Shown here in pieces: positions 45,539-53,445 of a stretch of 64,000 bases of DNA. Location of the stretch: contig DDWZ01000019.1 in the NCBI GenBank assembly GCA_002347095.1, positions 65,283-129,282 of the forward strand, written 5' to 3'. The first letter of the stretch is position 1; every line of letters starts with the position of its first letter. A model generated the notes under the pieces. The model worked only from the letters and a program-made list of their open reading frames with translations. It was not told where the DNA came from and made no database searches. The DNA is from Desulfobulbaceae bacterium UBA2273. GTDB taxonomy: Bacteria > Desulfobacterota > Desulfobulbia > Desulfobulbales > Desulfurivibrionaceae. Position numbers and translations under genes: made by a program.

Positions 45539-46585
45539 CTACAGGCCAAACAACGTGCGCTGACGCGGGTCAACACCGTTGTCCTGCCCCTGATCCCGGG
45601 AGGGTGAGCCGTCATCCGCTTGATGGCCCTTAACAAAGAGGAATCGTTCCAGGTTGCGCTGGAACTCCGTCCACTGATAGCCTTCGCCCTTTACCTGTCC
45701 GGCTAGCCGATCCAGGTAGTTGATCTTGGCGTCGAGGTCGTCCAAAAAGTTGAGGGCAAACGCCTCCTGCATCATGGGCAGGGAGGGGGAGCCGAACTCA
45801 TGCCGGCCGTGATGGCTTAATATAAGATGTTTGAGCCGGTCCCCCAGCTCTTCGGGAAACCCGGATATCCCTTTGATTTTTTCCTGAATCATCTCGATCC
45901 CCAGAACCATGTGCCCCACCAACCTCCCCCGATCCGAGTATTCGAAGGGAAAGGAGTCGAAGCTGAATTCCTTGAGCTTGCCGATGTCGTGGAGAAGCGC
46001 TCCGGTTATGAGCAGGGAGCGGTCCAGGGTTGGATAGAGGGTGCAGATGCTCTCCGCCAGCCGGGCCACAGCGAGGGTGTGTTCCAACAACCCGCCCACA
46101 TAGGCATGGTGCATCGCCTTGGCGGCGGGCGCTTTTTTCATGTCGGCCATGAGCTTGCGTTCGCCGAACAGGGTAAGGAGCAGCTCTTTCAAAAAAGGGT
46201 TTTCCACGCTGCCGACCAGCTTGACCAGCTCCTTGGCCATCTGGCTGACATTGCCCTTGGTGGAAGGGACGAACAGGGCCAGGTCAACCTCGCTTTCCGC
46301 AACCCGGGTGAGGGAGTCGATCCGGAGTTGGAGGATGCCCTTGTAGGCCTGGGCTTGACCGGCAACGGCAACAATGGCACCGCTCGGGCATTCGCCCATG
46401 AGCTGTTCGGCATTCTCCCAGACCCGCCCGGAGATCTCGCCGCTGGCGTCCATGAGGACCAAGCTCAGATAAGGTTTGCCAGCCTTGGTCTCGCCCCGGT
46501 TTATCTCCCGGACAAGGAAAAGGTCGTGGATTGCCTGGCCGTCGGCGATCTCTTTTATTTGAATGTTTTTGGTGGCAGTTGTCAT
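45539..46585 (-). CDS. YhaM-like 3'-5' exonuclease (OB-fold plus HD domain)
   Basis: A 348-residue protein like B. subtilis YhaM, a 3'-5' exoribonuclease. The N-terminal OB fold (about residues 10-105) has LFLVREINRGETKAGKPYLS and LMDASGEISGRVWENAE. The HD domain (about 155-310) has HHAYVGGLLEHTLAVARLAE, GALLHDIGKLKEFSF, and HLILSHHGRHEFGSPSLPM. The C-terminal tail is polar. I start at ATG 46585 (TTATKNIQIKEI). It is convergent with purL with 12 bp between stops. Confidence 0.88.
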   Translation of the reverse strand: MTTATKNIQIKEIADGQAIHDLFLVREINRGETKAGKPYLSLVLMDASGEISGRVWENAEQLMGECPSGAIVAVAGQAQAYKGILQLRIDSLTRVAESEVDLALFVPSTKGNVSQMAKELVKLVGSVENPFLKELLLTLFGERKLMADMKKAPAAKAMHHAYVGGLLEHTLAVARLAESICTLYPTLDRSLLITGALLHDIGKLKEFSFDSFPFEYSDRGRLVGHMVLGIEMIQEKIKGISGFPEELGDRLKHLILSHHGRHEFGSPSLPMMQEAFALNFLDDLDAKINYLDRLAGQVKGEGYQWTEFQRNLERFLFVKGHQADDGSPSRDQGQDNGVDPRQRTLFGL

Positions 46586-46643
46586 GGGACTCGTGGATGA
46601 GGGTGGAGGGGATTTTGCGGGAGACTCCAGAATATTCTGGCAG

Positions 46644-47045
46644 CTATTGCACCCAGTTTTCCAGGCGCAGGCCGTCAACCCTTTCGAATTCCTTGGTGTT
46701 GTTGGTCACCAAGGTTAGGTTTTGAGATCGAGCCAATCCAGCGATAAGTAGGTCGTAGGGGCCGATGGGCATGCCTTTTTTTTCAAGTTCTGCCCGGATG
46801 ATTGCTGCGTCGGCAGCGGCAGAACGGTCCAGGTCAATGAGATTGAGAGGAAGAAGAAATTTGGCCAGGGCCTCCTGAGAGCGTTGGCGGTATTGGCTTT
46901 TTTCAACCCCATACTCAAGCTCGAAGAGCGTGATCGTGGAGATTGCAACATCCTGCGGTGAATGCTGCCTGAATTGCGCAAGCGCTTCCGGGGGGCGTTT
47001 TTTGATAAGATAAATGCAGATGTTGGTATCGAGCAAATAGTGCAT
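46644..47045 (-). CDS. vapC: Type II toxin VapC (PIN domain ribonuclease)
   Basis: A 133-residue PIN-domain toxin that should cleave RNA. Acidic active-site residues are in YLLDTNICIYL (D6), FELEYGVEKS (E42 region), and GPYDLLIAGLA (D97 region), with TLVTNNTKEFERV at the end. It overlaps vapB by 1 nt (TGATG), in the usual antitoxin-first order on the minus strand. Confidence 0.93.
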   Translation of the reverse strand: MHYLLDTNICIYLIKKRPPEALAQFRQHSPQDVAISTITLFELEYGVEKSQYRQRSQEALAKFLLPLNLIDLDRSAAADAAIIRAELEKKGMPIGPYDLLIAGLARSQNLTLVTNNTKEFERVDGLRLENWVQ

Positions 47046-47275
47046 CAGAAAGATTCTCTTTTCTGCATATCTGGTTGATTCCGCCCACCTGCCATGAAGT
47101 CTTCGGGGAATTCGTTAAGAGAGTCGAACAACGAATCCCAGGTCGTTTCCAGCGGTTCCAAAATGACCTGGTTGCCTTTTTGGGATATTTTAACCATATC
47201 GCCAGGCATTCTAAATTCCTTTGGGAGCCGGACGGCCTGTGAACTTCCATTTTGAAAAAGTTTAGCGGTTTCCAT
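47045..47275 (-). CDS. vapB: Antitoxin VapB
   Basis: A 76-residue AbrB/SpoVT-type antitoxin. METAKLFQNGSSQAVRLPKE then FRMPGDMVKISQKGNQVILE is the DNA-binding swapped-hairpin domain; the acidic C-terminal part (LFDSLNEFPEDFMAGG) should wrap VapC. I start at ATG 47275, since this gives the family N-terminus; an upstream in-frame start would be 19 residues longer. An AT palindrome just upstream is a likely operator. Confidence 0.9.
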   Translation of the reverse strand: METAKLFQNGSSQAVRLPKEFRMPGDMVKISQKGNQVILEPLETTWDSLFDSLNEFPEDFMAGGRNQPDMQKRESF

Positions 47276-47291
47276 GTCAGCACCCCTTGTC

Positions 47292-47312
47292 GTATATATA
47301 TTATATATATAC
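47292..47312. promoter_or_regulatory. Likely VapB operator, AT palindrome
   Basis: GTATATATAT-T-ATATATATAC is a perfect 10-bp inverted repeat starting 17 bp upstream of the vapB ATG. VapBC complexes often bind AT-rich palindromes near their promoter. The -10 box could lie within it. Confidence 0.6.
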
Positions 47313-47382
47313 TTTTCGGCTCTCAAGAGCAATCTTCTTTTTGAGTTGTTTTTTCAACCGACCCTCTGCAACATGTCGTCAA

Positions 47383-47398
47383 CCCGGCGGAAGCCGGG
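47383..47398. repeat. Short GC hairpin CCCGGC-GGAA-GCCGGG
   Basis: A perfect 6-bp stem within a context like the widespread intergenic repeat TTCTGGACCCCGGCTTCCGC...TTGACGA (read on the minus strand). It is the only notable item in the 245 bp between vapB and yoeB. Confidence 0.4.
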
Positions 47399-47520
47399 GT
47401 CCAGAACTCATCAACGGTGTGGAAACACAGGATTGTGGTCTCGTTCCGTTCGCGTACCTCCGGTTTTTCCGGAATAACGGAATTTGCGTATGGCGTTATT
47501 TTGCACAAGGCTCAATTATT

Positions 47521-47811
47521 TCAATAATGATACCGTGCCTGGAGAAAATCTACCCGATCATCGGTCACCAGATAGACAATTCGGTGTTCCTGCGTTAACC
47601 GACGGGACCACATGCCCGGTGCGAGGTATTTTAATGGTTCGGGTTTACCGATACCAAAGAAAGGGGCGCGCATGATCGCCTCAATAAGGGTGAAGGCGCG
47701 CAAGGCAACCTTTCGCTCTGTTTCCACCCAATGACGGAGGTCCTCCCGGAATTCAGGATGAAACACGGCGGCCCTGGAGTTTTTGTCGTTGGCCGGGGTG
47801 GACTTTTTCAC
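47521..47811 (-). CDS. yoeB: Type II toxin of the YoeB/Txe family
   Basis: A 96-residue RelE-superfamily mRNA interferase of the Txe/YoeB branch. Signatures are FREDLRHWVETERKVALRAF, LIEAIMRAPFFGIGKPEPLK, WSRRLTQEHRIVYLV, and LQARYHY at the C-terminus with the conserved His-Tyr. It overlaps the antitoxin gene by 4 nt. Confidence 0.93.
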   Translation of the reverse strand: MKKSTPANDKNSRAAVFHPEFREDLRHWVETERKVALRAFTLIEAIMRAPFFGIGKPEPLKYLAPGMWSRRLTQEHRIVYLVTDDRVDFLQARYHY

Positions 47812-48086
47812 TCAAGCCCCAGTTCATTTTTGAGGGTTTGCGGTGATTCGGCTCGTCCCTCCCGATTCAATGCCCGTTCCAAAGCGGAAAGAAGGCGCCG
47901 GGCATTCTCTGGGGATCGCAAGAGGTGGGCGGTTTCTTGGAGGCTTGCAAGCTCATCTGCAGCAATAAGAGCCACGTCTTCCGCGCCGCGCCGATGGATG
48001 ATAATGGTTTCCCGATTTGTTGTCGCGGCATCGCAAAGTCCGGCGAATCTGGCGCGTGCATCGGTGTAGGTAGTCTGGATTGGCAT
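47808..48086 (-). CDS. yefM: Antitoxin of the Phd/YefM family
   Basis: A 92-residue YefM/Phd antitoxin. The N-terminal DNA-binding part has MPIQTTYTDARARFAGLCDA, then ETIIIHRRGAEDVALIAADE and LASLQETAHLLRSPENARRL. The C-terminal tail should neutralise YoeB. Two TGTACA boxes lie about 20-40 bp upstream of the start, matching the known YefM operator type. Confidence 0.93.
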   Translation of the reverse strand: MPIQTTYTDARARFAGLCDAATTNRETIIIHRRGAEDVALIAADELASLQETAHLLRSPENARRLLSALERALNREGRAESPQTLKNELGLE

Positions 48087-48107
48087 GGTATTCTCCCGTA
48101 TTATTTA

Positions 48108-48126
48108 TGTACAGGAATACTGTACA
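48108..48126. promoter_or_regulatory. YefM operator with two TGTACA boxes
   Basis: TGTACAG-GAATA-CTGTACA forms a palindrome with 7-bp arms, giving two TGTACA hexamers whose centres are 13 bp apart. E. coli YefM recognises TGTACA cores in its operator, so this fits autoregulation of the yefM-yoeB pair. Confidence 0.7.
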
Positions 48127-48197
48127 GCAAGGGAGGGGTTCCGTCAAGCCGGACCGGGTATGGATTCTACTTGATGGGGCTAGTGTGGGGCAACGAA

Positions 48198-49031
48198 CTA
48201 TCGACGCGGGCTTTTTTTCTTAGCAACGCGTACAACCTGGAGATGGGGCGGCTTCCATTCAAGCGTGAAGACCGGACCGATATCGGGGATCGCGGGAAGA
48301 TACTCCGGGACGAGATCGTTTAAGGCTGCAGGAGGCGTCCCAGTCATTTTTTCGTGACGTTGTACAGCGTTAAGCACCGTAACCGCCTTTTCAAAGGCGG
48401 CGATTTCCTCTGCATACCGCATTTTGATCTGCTCATCTTTTTCAGAGGCGTACATGCCCCGCAATCCTATCAGTGCGGCATAAATATTCCCGCCCTCGGC
48501 CGAGAGGATGTTGGCAAGGTGCTCCAGAAGGGGGGGGGCATTGGGCCGTTTCGCGGCAAGGTGGAAGAGCCGGGCTGCCTCCAAGGGGTCATCAAGGTAG
48601 TAAAAATTGTTGAACCCGGCAAAAAACGGCAGCACATAGTTGTCCGGTAGGGCGGTCATTCCCCTGGTAAGCACGGTGTTTGCGTAACGGGTATATTCGC
48701 TGTTGACATGGGGTAGGGTTGCCTGGCAGAGAAAATAGGTGTCGATGAAATGCGGATGCAGGGTGGCGGCGGCGGTAAAGCGCTGGGCCAAGGGCTCTGC
48801 ATATTCCAGCGGATCGCGGCCTGGCTTAACCCCGCCATAAAAAACGCTTGCCTTGATGAACTGCATCTCTCCGCCGAGTTGCTTGAGATAGCCGAGGGCG
48901 ATTTTTTGGATTGTTGGAGGCACAGGGTGAGGGAGCTGCTGGCTGCTTGCGGAAAAACGGGCCTCTTGGAGGGAAAAGAAAGTTCCATAGCAGAAAAGCA
49001 GGAGGAAAAAAAGAGGTAGTCTGATGCTCAT
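48198..49031 (-). CDS. Exported TPR-like protein downstream of pilA ABC transporter
   Basis: A 277-residue protein with an N-terminal hydrophobic segment (about residues 4-20, LPLFFLLLFCYGTFFSL) that is a signal or anchor. The rest is helical with TPR-like spacing (YANTVLTRGMTALPDN, LEAARLFHLAAKRPNAPPL). I do not recognise a named family. It overlaps the ABC permease by 4 nt and follows pilA and the ATPase; similar pilA-ABC-TPR groupings occur near pilA genes of other Desulfobacterota. A role in pilin export or assembly is inferred from position. Confidence 0.65.
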   Translation of the reverse strand: MSIRLPLFFLLLFCYGTFFSLQEARFSASSQQLPHPVPPTIQKIALGYLKQLGGEMQFIKASVFYGGVKPGRDPLEYAEPLAQRFTAAATLHPHFIDTYFLCQATLPHVNSEYTRYANTVLTRGMTALPDNYVLPFFAGFNNFYYLDDPLEAARLFHLAAKRPNAPPLLEHLANILSAEGGNIYAALIGLRGMYASEKDEQIKMRYAEEIAAFEKAVTVLNAVQRHEKMTGTPPAALNDLVPEYLPAIPDIGPVFTLEWKPPHLQVVRVAKKKSPRR

Positions 49032-49855
49032 TGCAGGTCCCGGCGCTGGTAGACAAGGCAGGCAAGCCAGAGAAAAAGACCAACATAGGAGAGGGTAATT
49101 CCGAAGTTGACCAGCATGAGAGAAAGATCCGGCAGCGGGGCGGTCGAGGCGATCATGTTTTTGAAATCCAGCCGGTCAAAATCCGGAAAAACTGCGGTCA
49201 TCCACCGCAGCAGATTTTCTAATATCGGTTGAGCGCCTTCTTTTGCGGCACTTTGGATCGTGGCCTCGCGCACTACGGGCAACCCGGAGCAGATGGCATA
49301 AAAGGAAAGCGAGATAAGCAGCACCGGAAAGCTGCCCCGCACCAGGCCGGAGAAGAGGAGAATGACGGAAAGCAGCATCAGCTCCATGGCAACAAGGCCG
49401 AACCAGGCAAGCAGGTATGATAAAATATTGAACTGGCTGAAGTACCTCGTCGCTACCATCTGTTTGATGATCAGCAAGGTGCCAAATCCCAGGCCGCACA
49501 GGAGCAGGTTCAGCAGCAGGAGAAGCCCGGCAAGCCCGCAAAAAATACCGAGCACATACCCTCCCCGCGAGATCGGTCGGGCCAGTAGGGAATAGATAAC
49601 CTTCCGTTCCTCATCCAGAGCAATGACCTGCACCCCGTGGAAAAAAAGGAAGATGAATCCTGAAAGCCAGGCCAGGGAGAGGATAAAATCGCTGGAGGCC
49701 CTGCCGATATCCCTGGGGATGAAGTCAAAGAAAAGAAGCGCTCCTGCCTGGGCCGCCAGGGAAAGGGCGATGAGGCCCATGAGCGCATGACGGCGCAGGC
49801 CGTCGATGAGCACGAGCCGGGCAACTGCTGCAATGCGTTTTAGTGAGCTAGGCAT
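49028..49855 (-). CDS. ABC transporter permease (ABC-2 type)
   Basis: A 275-residue integral membrane protein with about six hydrophobic segments (for example LMGLIALSLAAQAGALLFFD, ILSLAWLSGFIFLFFHGVQV, LLLLNLLLCGLGFGTLLI, LLSVILLFSGLVRGSFPVLL, SFYAICSGLP and VNFGITLSYVGLFLWLACLV). VIYSLLARPISRGGYVLG is typical of ABC-2 permeases. It overlaps the ATPase gene by 8 nt. The substrate is unknown; the gene lies in the pilA locus. Confidence 0.85.
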   Translation of the reverse strand: MPSSLKRIAAVARLVLIDGLRRHALMGLIALSLAAQAGALLFFDFIPRDIGRASSDFILSLAWLSGFIFLFFHGVQVIALDEERKVIYSLLARPISRGGYVLGIFCGLAGLLLLLNLLLCGLGFGTLLIIKQMVATRYFSQFNILSYLLAWFGLVAMELMLLSVILLFSGLVRGSFPVLLISLSFYAICSGLPVVREATIQSAAKEGAQPILENLLRWMTAVFPDFDRLDFKNMIASTAPLPDLSLMLVNFGITLSYVGLFLWLACLVYQRRDLQ

Positions 49856-50591
49856 TTTGGGTCACCTGCTGAACGAGGCGGAGGTATCCTTCCACAAAGC
49901 AGGGACAGCCCTGCTGTTGAGTTAGGGCGCAGGGTTGGCCTTCAAAGAGTTTGCGGCCCTGGTGTAGTACCAGAACCCGGTCCACTAGTCGATCAACGTC
50001 TTCCAGTATATGCGAGCAGAAGAGGATGGTTTTTCCCTGACCCTTTAGTTCCGCAATGAGTGAGAGGATGTCGGCCCGACCGATGGGGTCGAGGCCGCTC
50101 ATGGGTTCGTCCAGGATCAACAGCTCCGGGTCATTGAGCAGGGCGATGGCGAAGTTGGCTCGCTGCTGCATCCCTTTGGAGTAGTTTCGCAGTGGTCTTT
50201 TCCTTGCTTCCCAGAGGCCGAGACGGCTGAGCCATTTTTGAGAAGCGGTGCGGATAACATGTTGTTCCATGTTGCAGGTGCTGCCTGTAAAGTGCAGCAT
50301 GTCCAAGACAGTAAGATTGGCAGGGAAATTGGCGGTTTCCGGCAAGTAGCCGATTTGGTTGCGGATTGTGTGCTGTGTCGGGGGGTGTCCAAATATTGCG
50401 ATGGAACCGGTGTTGGGACGAATGAAATCCATGAGCAGTTTGATGGCCGTACTCTTGCCCGCGCCGTTGGCGCCGATGAGTCCTAATGTTTCCCCTTGGG
50501 AGACGGAAAACGAGATGGCATCAAGTGCTGCTTGAGGTCTGGACCCTAGTTCTTTTGGATATGTTTTTGAGATATTATCGAATGTAATCAT
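49848..50591 (-). CDS. ABC transporter ATP-binding protein
   Basis: A 247-residue ABC ATPase. Walker A is LIGANGAGKSTAIKLLMD, the signature is NYSKGMQQRANFAIAL, Walker B is LLILDEPMSGLDP, and the H-loop is TILFCSHILED. I start at ATG 50591 (MITFDNISKTYP); a TTG at 50606 would add five residues. It works with the adjacent permease and lies downstream of the pilA terminator-like hairpin. Confidence 0.92.
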   Translation of the reverse strand: MITFDNISKTYPKELGSRPQAALDAISFSVSQGETLGLIGANGAGKSTAIKLLMDFIRPNTGSIAIFGHPPTQHTIRNQIGYLPETANFPANLTVLDMLHFTGSTCNMEQHVIRTASQKWLSRLGLWEARKRPLRNYSKGMQQRANFAIALLNDPELLILDEPMSGLDPIGRADILSLIAELKGQGKTILFCSHILEDVDRLVDRVLVLHQGRKLFEGQPCALTQQQGCPCFVEGYLRLVQQVTQNA

Positions 50592-50629
50592 ATAGTATAG
50601 GTACAAGGCATTCCATAAAAGTCAAATAT

Positions 50630-50661
50630 AAAGGCGTTGTCCTTTTTAGGACAACGCCTTT
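50630..50661 (-). terminator. Hairpin after pilA
   Basis: AAAGGCGTTGTCCT and AGGACAACGCCTTT form a 14-bp perfect stem with a 4-nt loop, just downstream of the pilA stop on the minus strand. No long T-run follows on that strand, so it may act as a partial terminator or mRNA stabiliser that sets pilA far above the ABC genes. Confidence 0.75.
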
Positions 50662-50688
50662 AAGAAAGAACCGGTGATTGTAGAAGTA

Positions 50689-51297
50689 TTATTTTACAAC
50701 CCATCCTGCTGCAACAGGAGCTGCAGCTCTAAAGTCATCGACATTGGCAGTGGTGCCCACTACAAAGTCAGCTACATCCAAGGGAGCGCCAGCAGTTGCT
50801 GCTCCAGCGAGCGCCGCAACCTGGTAAACACTGCTTGAGTCGCTGTCGACGCCATAAGTTGTATCGCCTTGGAGATGCTTAGCCGCTGCGCAAAAGGCGG
50901 CTGTTGGTGTTCCTGCGGCAACTGCGACATCGGTGTTGGCGATGACAGTAACTCCGTTACCGACAGGAATCTGGATGCCTCGCGGGGTACCAGCAGTATC
51001 CAGCGTGGCAATACCATCACCGTTAGCATCGCCACCTACTACGGCAGCGCCAGCCGCACCACCGGGAGCGACTGCTGCATAAGCGCCTGCATTCGCCTGC
51101 GTAATACCGTAGCGCTGCCAATCGGCAAATAACGCGGATTCTGTCGTGTTTAAATTTCTTACATCGCTCTGTGCGGAAGCGTTAAAGCCCCGGATCCGAT
51201 ATGCTGCGAACTGCGGGATGGCGATGGCCGCCAGGATGCCGATGATCGCGACAACGATCATCAACTCTACGAGGGTGAAACCTTTTTGGTTCTTCAT
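50689..51297 (-). CDS. pilA: Type IV major pilin PilA
   Basis: A 202-residue prepilin. The leader MKNQKG is cut before F7; the mature N-terminus FTLVELMIVVAIIGILAAIA carries the conserved E5 and forms the helix that packs the pilus core. The C-terminal domain is Ala/Gly-rich and includes GGDANGDGIATLD, a possible Ca-binding loop. It is longer than the short Geobacter-type pilins, so a typical full-size pilin. AAAGGAGCG precedes the ATG. A sigma-54 promoter candidate is about 85 bp upstream, and pilS/pilR lie 2-5 kb away. Confidence 0.95.
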   Translation of the reverse strand: MKNQKGFTLVELMIVVAIIGILAAIAIPQFAAYRIRGFNASAQSDVRNLNTTESALFADWQRYGITQANAGAYAAVAPGGAAGAAVVGGDANGDGIATLDTAGTPRGIQIPVGNGVTVIANTDVAVAAGTPTAAFCAAAKHLQGDTTYGVDSDSSSVYQVAALAGAATAGAPLDVADFVVGTTANVDDFRAAAPVAAGWVVK

Positions 51298-51379
51298 GAT
51301 ACGCTCCTTTGTGTGTGGTGGTGTCCGGTGAATATAAAACTCAATACGTTATATGGTCTAGCCACGGTTGTGGTCAATT

Positions 51380-51395
51380 CCAATTTTCATGCCAG
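51380..51395 (-). promoter_or_regulatory. Candidate sigma-54 promoter for pilA
   Basis: On the minus strand TGGCAT-GAAAA-TTGGA matches the -24/-12 sigma-54 pattern (TGGCAC-N5-TTGC) with GG spacing kept, about 85 bp before the pilA ATG. PilR activators of the NtrC type drive such promoters, and pilR lies in this window. The -12 box has TTGG rather than TTGC, so the match is imperfect. Confidence 0.55.
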
Positions 51396-51614
51396 CACGG
51401 AGATTATTTTGGAAGTTGGGATTTGTTTTTTAATTTTAGCATGTTGTGTCGAAATGTAAAAAAACAGAAACGAATTAGATATGACCAGTTGACGTATTTT
51501 GTCACCACTTTTGACGTTGTGTGTCAGCGTGACCATGTCAGGTGCATTTTTATTCTAGGAAAGAGATATGGCGTGTATGCTGGATAGTTGTCGAGCATGC
51601 TTCATCATGTTCGC

Positions 51615-51666
51615 AAAACCGTGACGCACCCTTGGAGGCGATACATGCGGGTCTGGAATTTGAACG
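51615..51666 (+). pseudogene. Diverged copy of the pilS start region
   Basis: AAAACCGTGACGCACCCTTG then GAGGCGATAC precede ATG 51645, and MRVWNLN follows. The real pilS start (53420-53460) has AAAACCGT, TTGGAGGAAAGGC, ATG and MRIWNLK. The two share the ribosome site, start and first residues. The upstream copy then runs into a REP sequence at 51672. The flanking 449 bp between pilA and the RelE-like gene shows no other gene; an ORF at 51309-51587 has no family features. Confidence 0.65.
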
Positions 51667-51671
51667 GCGCT

Positions 51672-51701
51672 GGGGGACGTTGCTTGCTAACTAGCTATTT
51701 T
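51672..51701 (+). repeat. REP copy 1
   Basis: GGGGGACGTTGCTTGCTAAC then TAGCTATTTT. Same orientation as copy 2 (52322), opposite to copy 3 (53372). It marks the left edge of the RelE/RAYT block. Confidence 0.8.
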
Positions 51702-51746
51702 CACCTGTGGCCATCTTCCTCCAGTCAAGATCAACCCCCATTAGGC

Positions 51747-52019
51747 TCAATGCTTCAGGTCGCGGTAAAAATTTTCGTGTGGACCAAGCGCCAGCAATAC
51801 ACGCTTGGTTTCATCCCACTGGTAGGCCAGTAGGTACTGTTGGTTGATGCAGTCGAATTTGTATACGAAGACGCCAAGGAGATCACCTTTCTTCTCTTCG
51901 CCTAGTTTAGGATCGGCAACTACCGCGCGGATTGCCGAGTGTACGGCTTCGCGCTGATTGTTATGTAGTTTCCTATAGACCCGTTTAAAGGCGGGCTTTT
52001 GCTCAAGTCGCACACTCAT
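51747..52019 (-). CDS. RelE/ParE-family toxin
   Basis: A 90-residue RelE/ParE-superfamily protein: RLEQKPAFKRVYRKLHNNQR, VVADPKLGEEKKGDLLGVFV, KFDCINQQYLLAYQWDE, and VLLALGPHENFYRDLK. These are the usual beta-sheet and C-terminal features of the family; the target (ribosome or gyrase) cannot be told. It overlaps the ParD-like antitoxin by 4 nt and lies between REP copies 1 and 2. Confidence 0.88.
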   Translation of the reverse strand: MSVRLEQKPAFKRVYRKLHNNQREAVHSAIRAVVADPKLGEEKKGDLLGVFVYKFDCINQQYLLAYQWDETKRVLLALGPHENFYRDLKH

Positions 52020-52228
52020 TGTTTAGGTAGCTCGAAAGGCTCTGAATCTTCTTCCGTTGCTAATAGCGTGTCGCGTATGAACTCGATAGGCAAGTCTGGG
52101 TTGTCCAGCGCAGCACGGCCGATTTTTGCCCAGTAGCTCACCTGTTGCGGAACCGAACGCATCTCGGCTCTGGCGCGCGTCTTGGCGGTTTCATAAAGTG
52201 CATCATCGATACGGATGGAAATGCTCAT
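52016..52228 (-). CDS. ParD-like antitoxin
   Basis: A 70-residue protein beginning MSISIRIDDALYETAKTRAR, followed by EMRSVPQQVSYWAKIGRAAL, which fits the ParD-like ribbon-helix-helix antitoxins (PF11903-type). The acidic C-terminus should bind the toxin. I start at ATG 52228 rather than an upstream frame start, since this begins the RHH strand. Its stop overlaps the toxin start. Confidence 0.82.
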   Translation of the reverse strand: MSISIRIDDALYETAKTRARAEMRSVPQQVSYWAKIGRAALDNPDLPIEFIRDTLLATEEDSEPFELPKQ

Positions 52229-52321
52229 TGTTTTTCTCCTGCTGCAGATTGCCACAAATGTAGCATACAGTATAGCAGTTGCCTAGTTTAATATGCAAGG
52301 AGAATAATGCAGAGTTACAGA

Positions 52322-52348
52322 GGGACGTTGCTTGCTAGTTAGCTATTG
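52322..52348 (+). repeat. REP copy 2
   Basis: GGGACGTTGCTTGCTAGTTA then GCTATTG, 38 bp before the transposase ATG. With the inverted copy 3 it brackets the transposase gene. Confidence 0.85.
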
Positions 52349-52385
52349 TATTGAGATATTTGCAAGCGCATGCTACCTTGGGTGT

Positions 52386-53384
52386 ATGCCTCGTCAACCA
52401 CGCCTTGACATCCCTTATGTCCTGCATCATGTCATTGTTCGCGGCATCGAAAAACGCGATATTTTTATTGATGACGCTGACAAGGAACGTTTCGTTTCCC
52501 GCCTTTCCGTTCTTCTGACGGAAGGTTCCACAAAGTGCTTTGCCTGGGCGCTGATGTCGAACCATTTTCACCTGTTGCTCATGCCGACCACGGTTGCGCT
52601 TTCAGAAACCATGCGCCGTCTGCTCACCGGATATGCCGTTTACTTTAATCGCAAATATCAGCGCTCCGGACACCTTTTTCAGAATCGGTACAAGTCAATT
52701 CTCTGCGAGGAAGAGCCATACTTTCTCGAACTTGTTCGCTATATTCACCTCAATCCGTTGCGCGCCGGGATTGTGGCGGATTTGGATGGACTCGATCATT
52801 ATCAATGGAGCGGCCATGCAGCTTTGCTTGGCAATCGGGTAATGGAGGGGCAGGAGAGAGACGAAGTGCTGGCGCGGTTCGGCAAGGATAAAGCACATGC
52901 CTTGCGGGGGTATCGACAGTTTGTTGCTGATGGGATTGCCGCAGGCCGCAGAGAAGATCTCATCGGCGGAGGCCTCATGCGGAGTCAGGTCGGTTGTGAT
53001 GAGAACAGGGAGATCGGAGCATATGATGAGCGAATCCTTGGCAGCAGCGGGTTCGTTGAAACGCTGACCCGTGGAGGCAACATACGGGAGGAGAAGAAGC
53101 CGTCGCTGTCCCTTGCCGATCTTCTTCAGAATGTTAGCGGGATAACAGGCGTGGATGCCCTGGTGATGTGTCGGCCCGGCAAGGAAAGGGCAGCAGCCAG
53201 GGCAAGGGCTATCTTCTGTTGTCTTGCCGTGCGTGAATACGGGTATACTGGGAAAGAAGCCGGCGCGGCGACAGGACTCGGATCATCAGGTGTTTCCATC
53301 GCAGTGCAACGGGGCGAGAAGTTGATTAAAAAAGATCCGTCACTGAAAGAAATGATTATGGGGATGGGGATAATAGCAAGATAG
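52386..53384 (+). CDS. REP-associated tyrosine transposase (RAYT, Y1/HUH family)
   Basis: A 332-residue Y1 transposase of the TnpA-REP type, single-strand HUH enzymes that act on REP palindromes. It begins MPRQPRLDIPYVLHHVIVRG, and the HUH pair is in WALMSNHFHLLLMP (H60, H62). A Tyr-rich helix follows (GYAVYFNRKYQRSGHLFQ; the catalytic Tyr is probably here), then YIHLNPLRAGIV. The C-terminal part has a DnaA-like helix-turn-helix (AREYGYTGKEA-type region near 290). The gene is bracketed by REP copies 2 and 3, the classic RAYT arrangement. ATG 52386 fits the family start; the stop codon lies inside REP copy 3. Confidence 0.92.
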   Translation: MPRQPRLDIPYVLHHVIVRGIEKRDIFIDDADKERFVSRLSVLLTEGSTKCFAWALMSNHFHLLLMPTTVALSETMRRLLTGYAVYFNRKYQRSGHLFQNRYKSILCEEEPYFLELVRYIHLNPLRAGIVADLDGLDHYQWSGHAALLGNRVMEGQERDEVLARFGKDKAHALRGYRQFVADGIAAGRREDLIGGGLMRSQVGCDENREIGAYDERILGSSGFVETLTRGGNIREEKKPSLSLADLLQNVSGITGVDALVMCRPGKERAAARARAIFCCLAVREYGYTGKEAGAATGLGSSGVSIAVQRGEKLIKKDPSLKEMIMGMGIIAR

Positions 53385-53399
53385 CAAGCAGCGTCCCCC
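53372..53399 (-). repeat. REP copy 3 (inverted)
   Basis: Read on the minus strand: GGGGGACGCTGCTTGCTATC then TTGCTATT. It is inverted relative to copies 1 and 2 and overlaps the last codons and stop of the transposase. It lies 47 bp before the pilS ATG. Confidence 0.85.
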
Positions 53400-53445
53400 G
53401 CCAAGTAAGGCCTGGTTGTAAAACCGTACATTTTGGAGGAAAGGC

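Noticed and set aside
51309..51587. Plus-strand ORF upstream of pilA
   Set aside because: It overlaps the pilA promoter region, has no recognisable features and is on the opposite strand to the regulatory signals.
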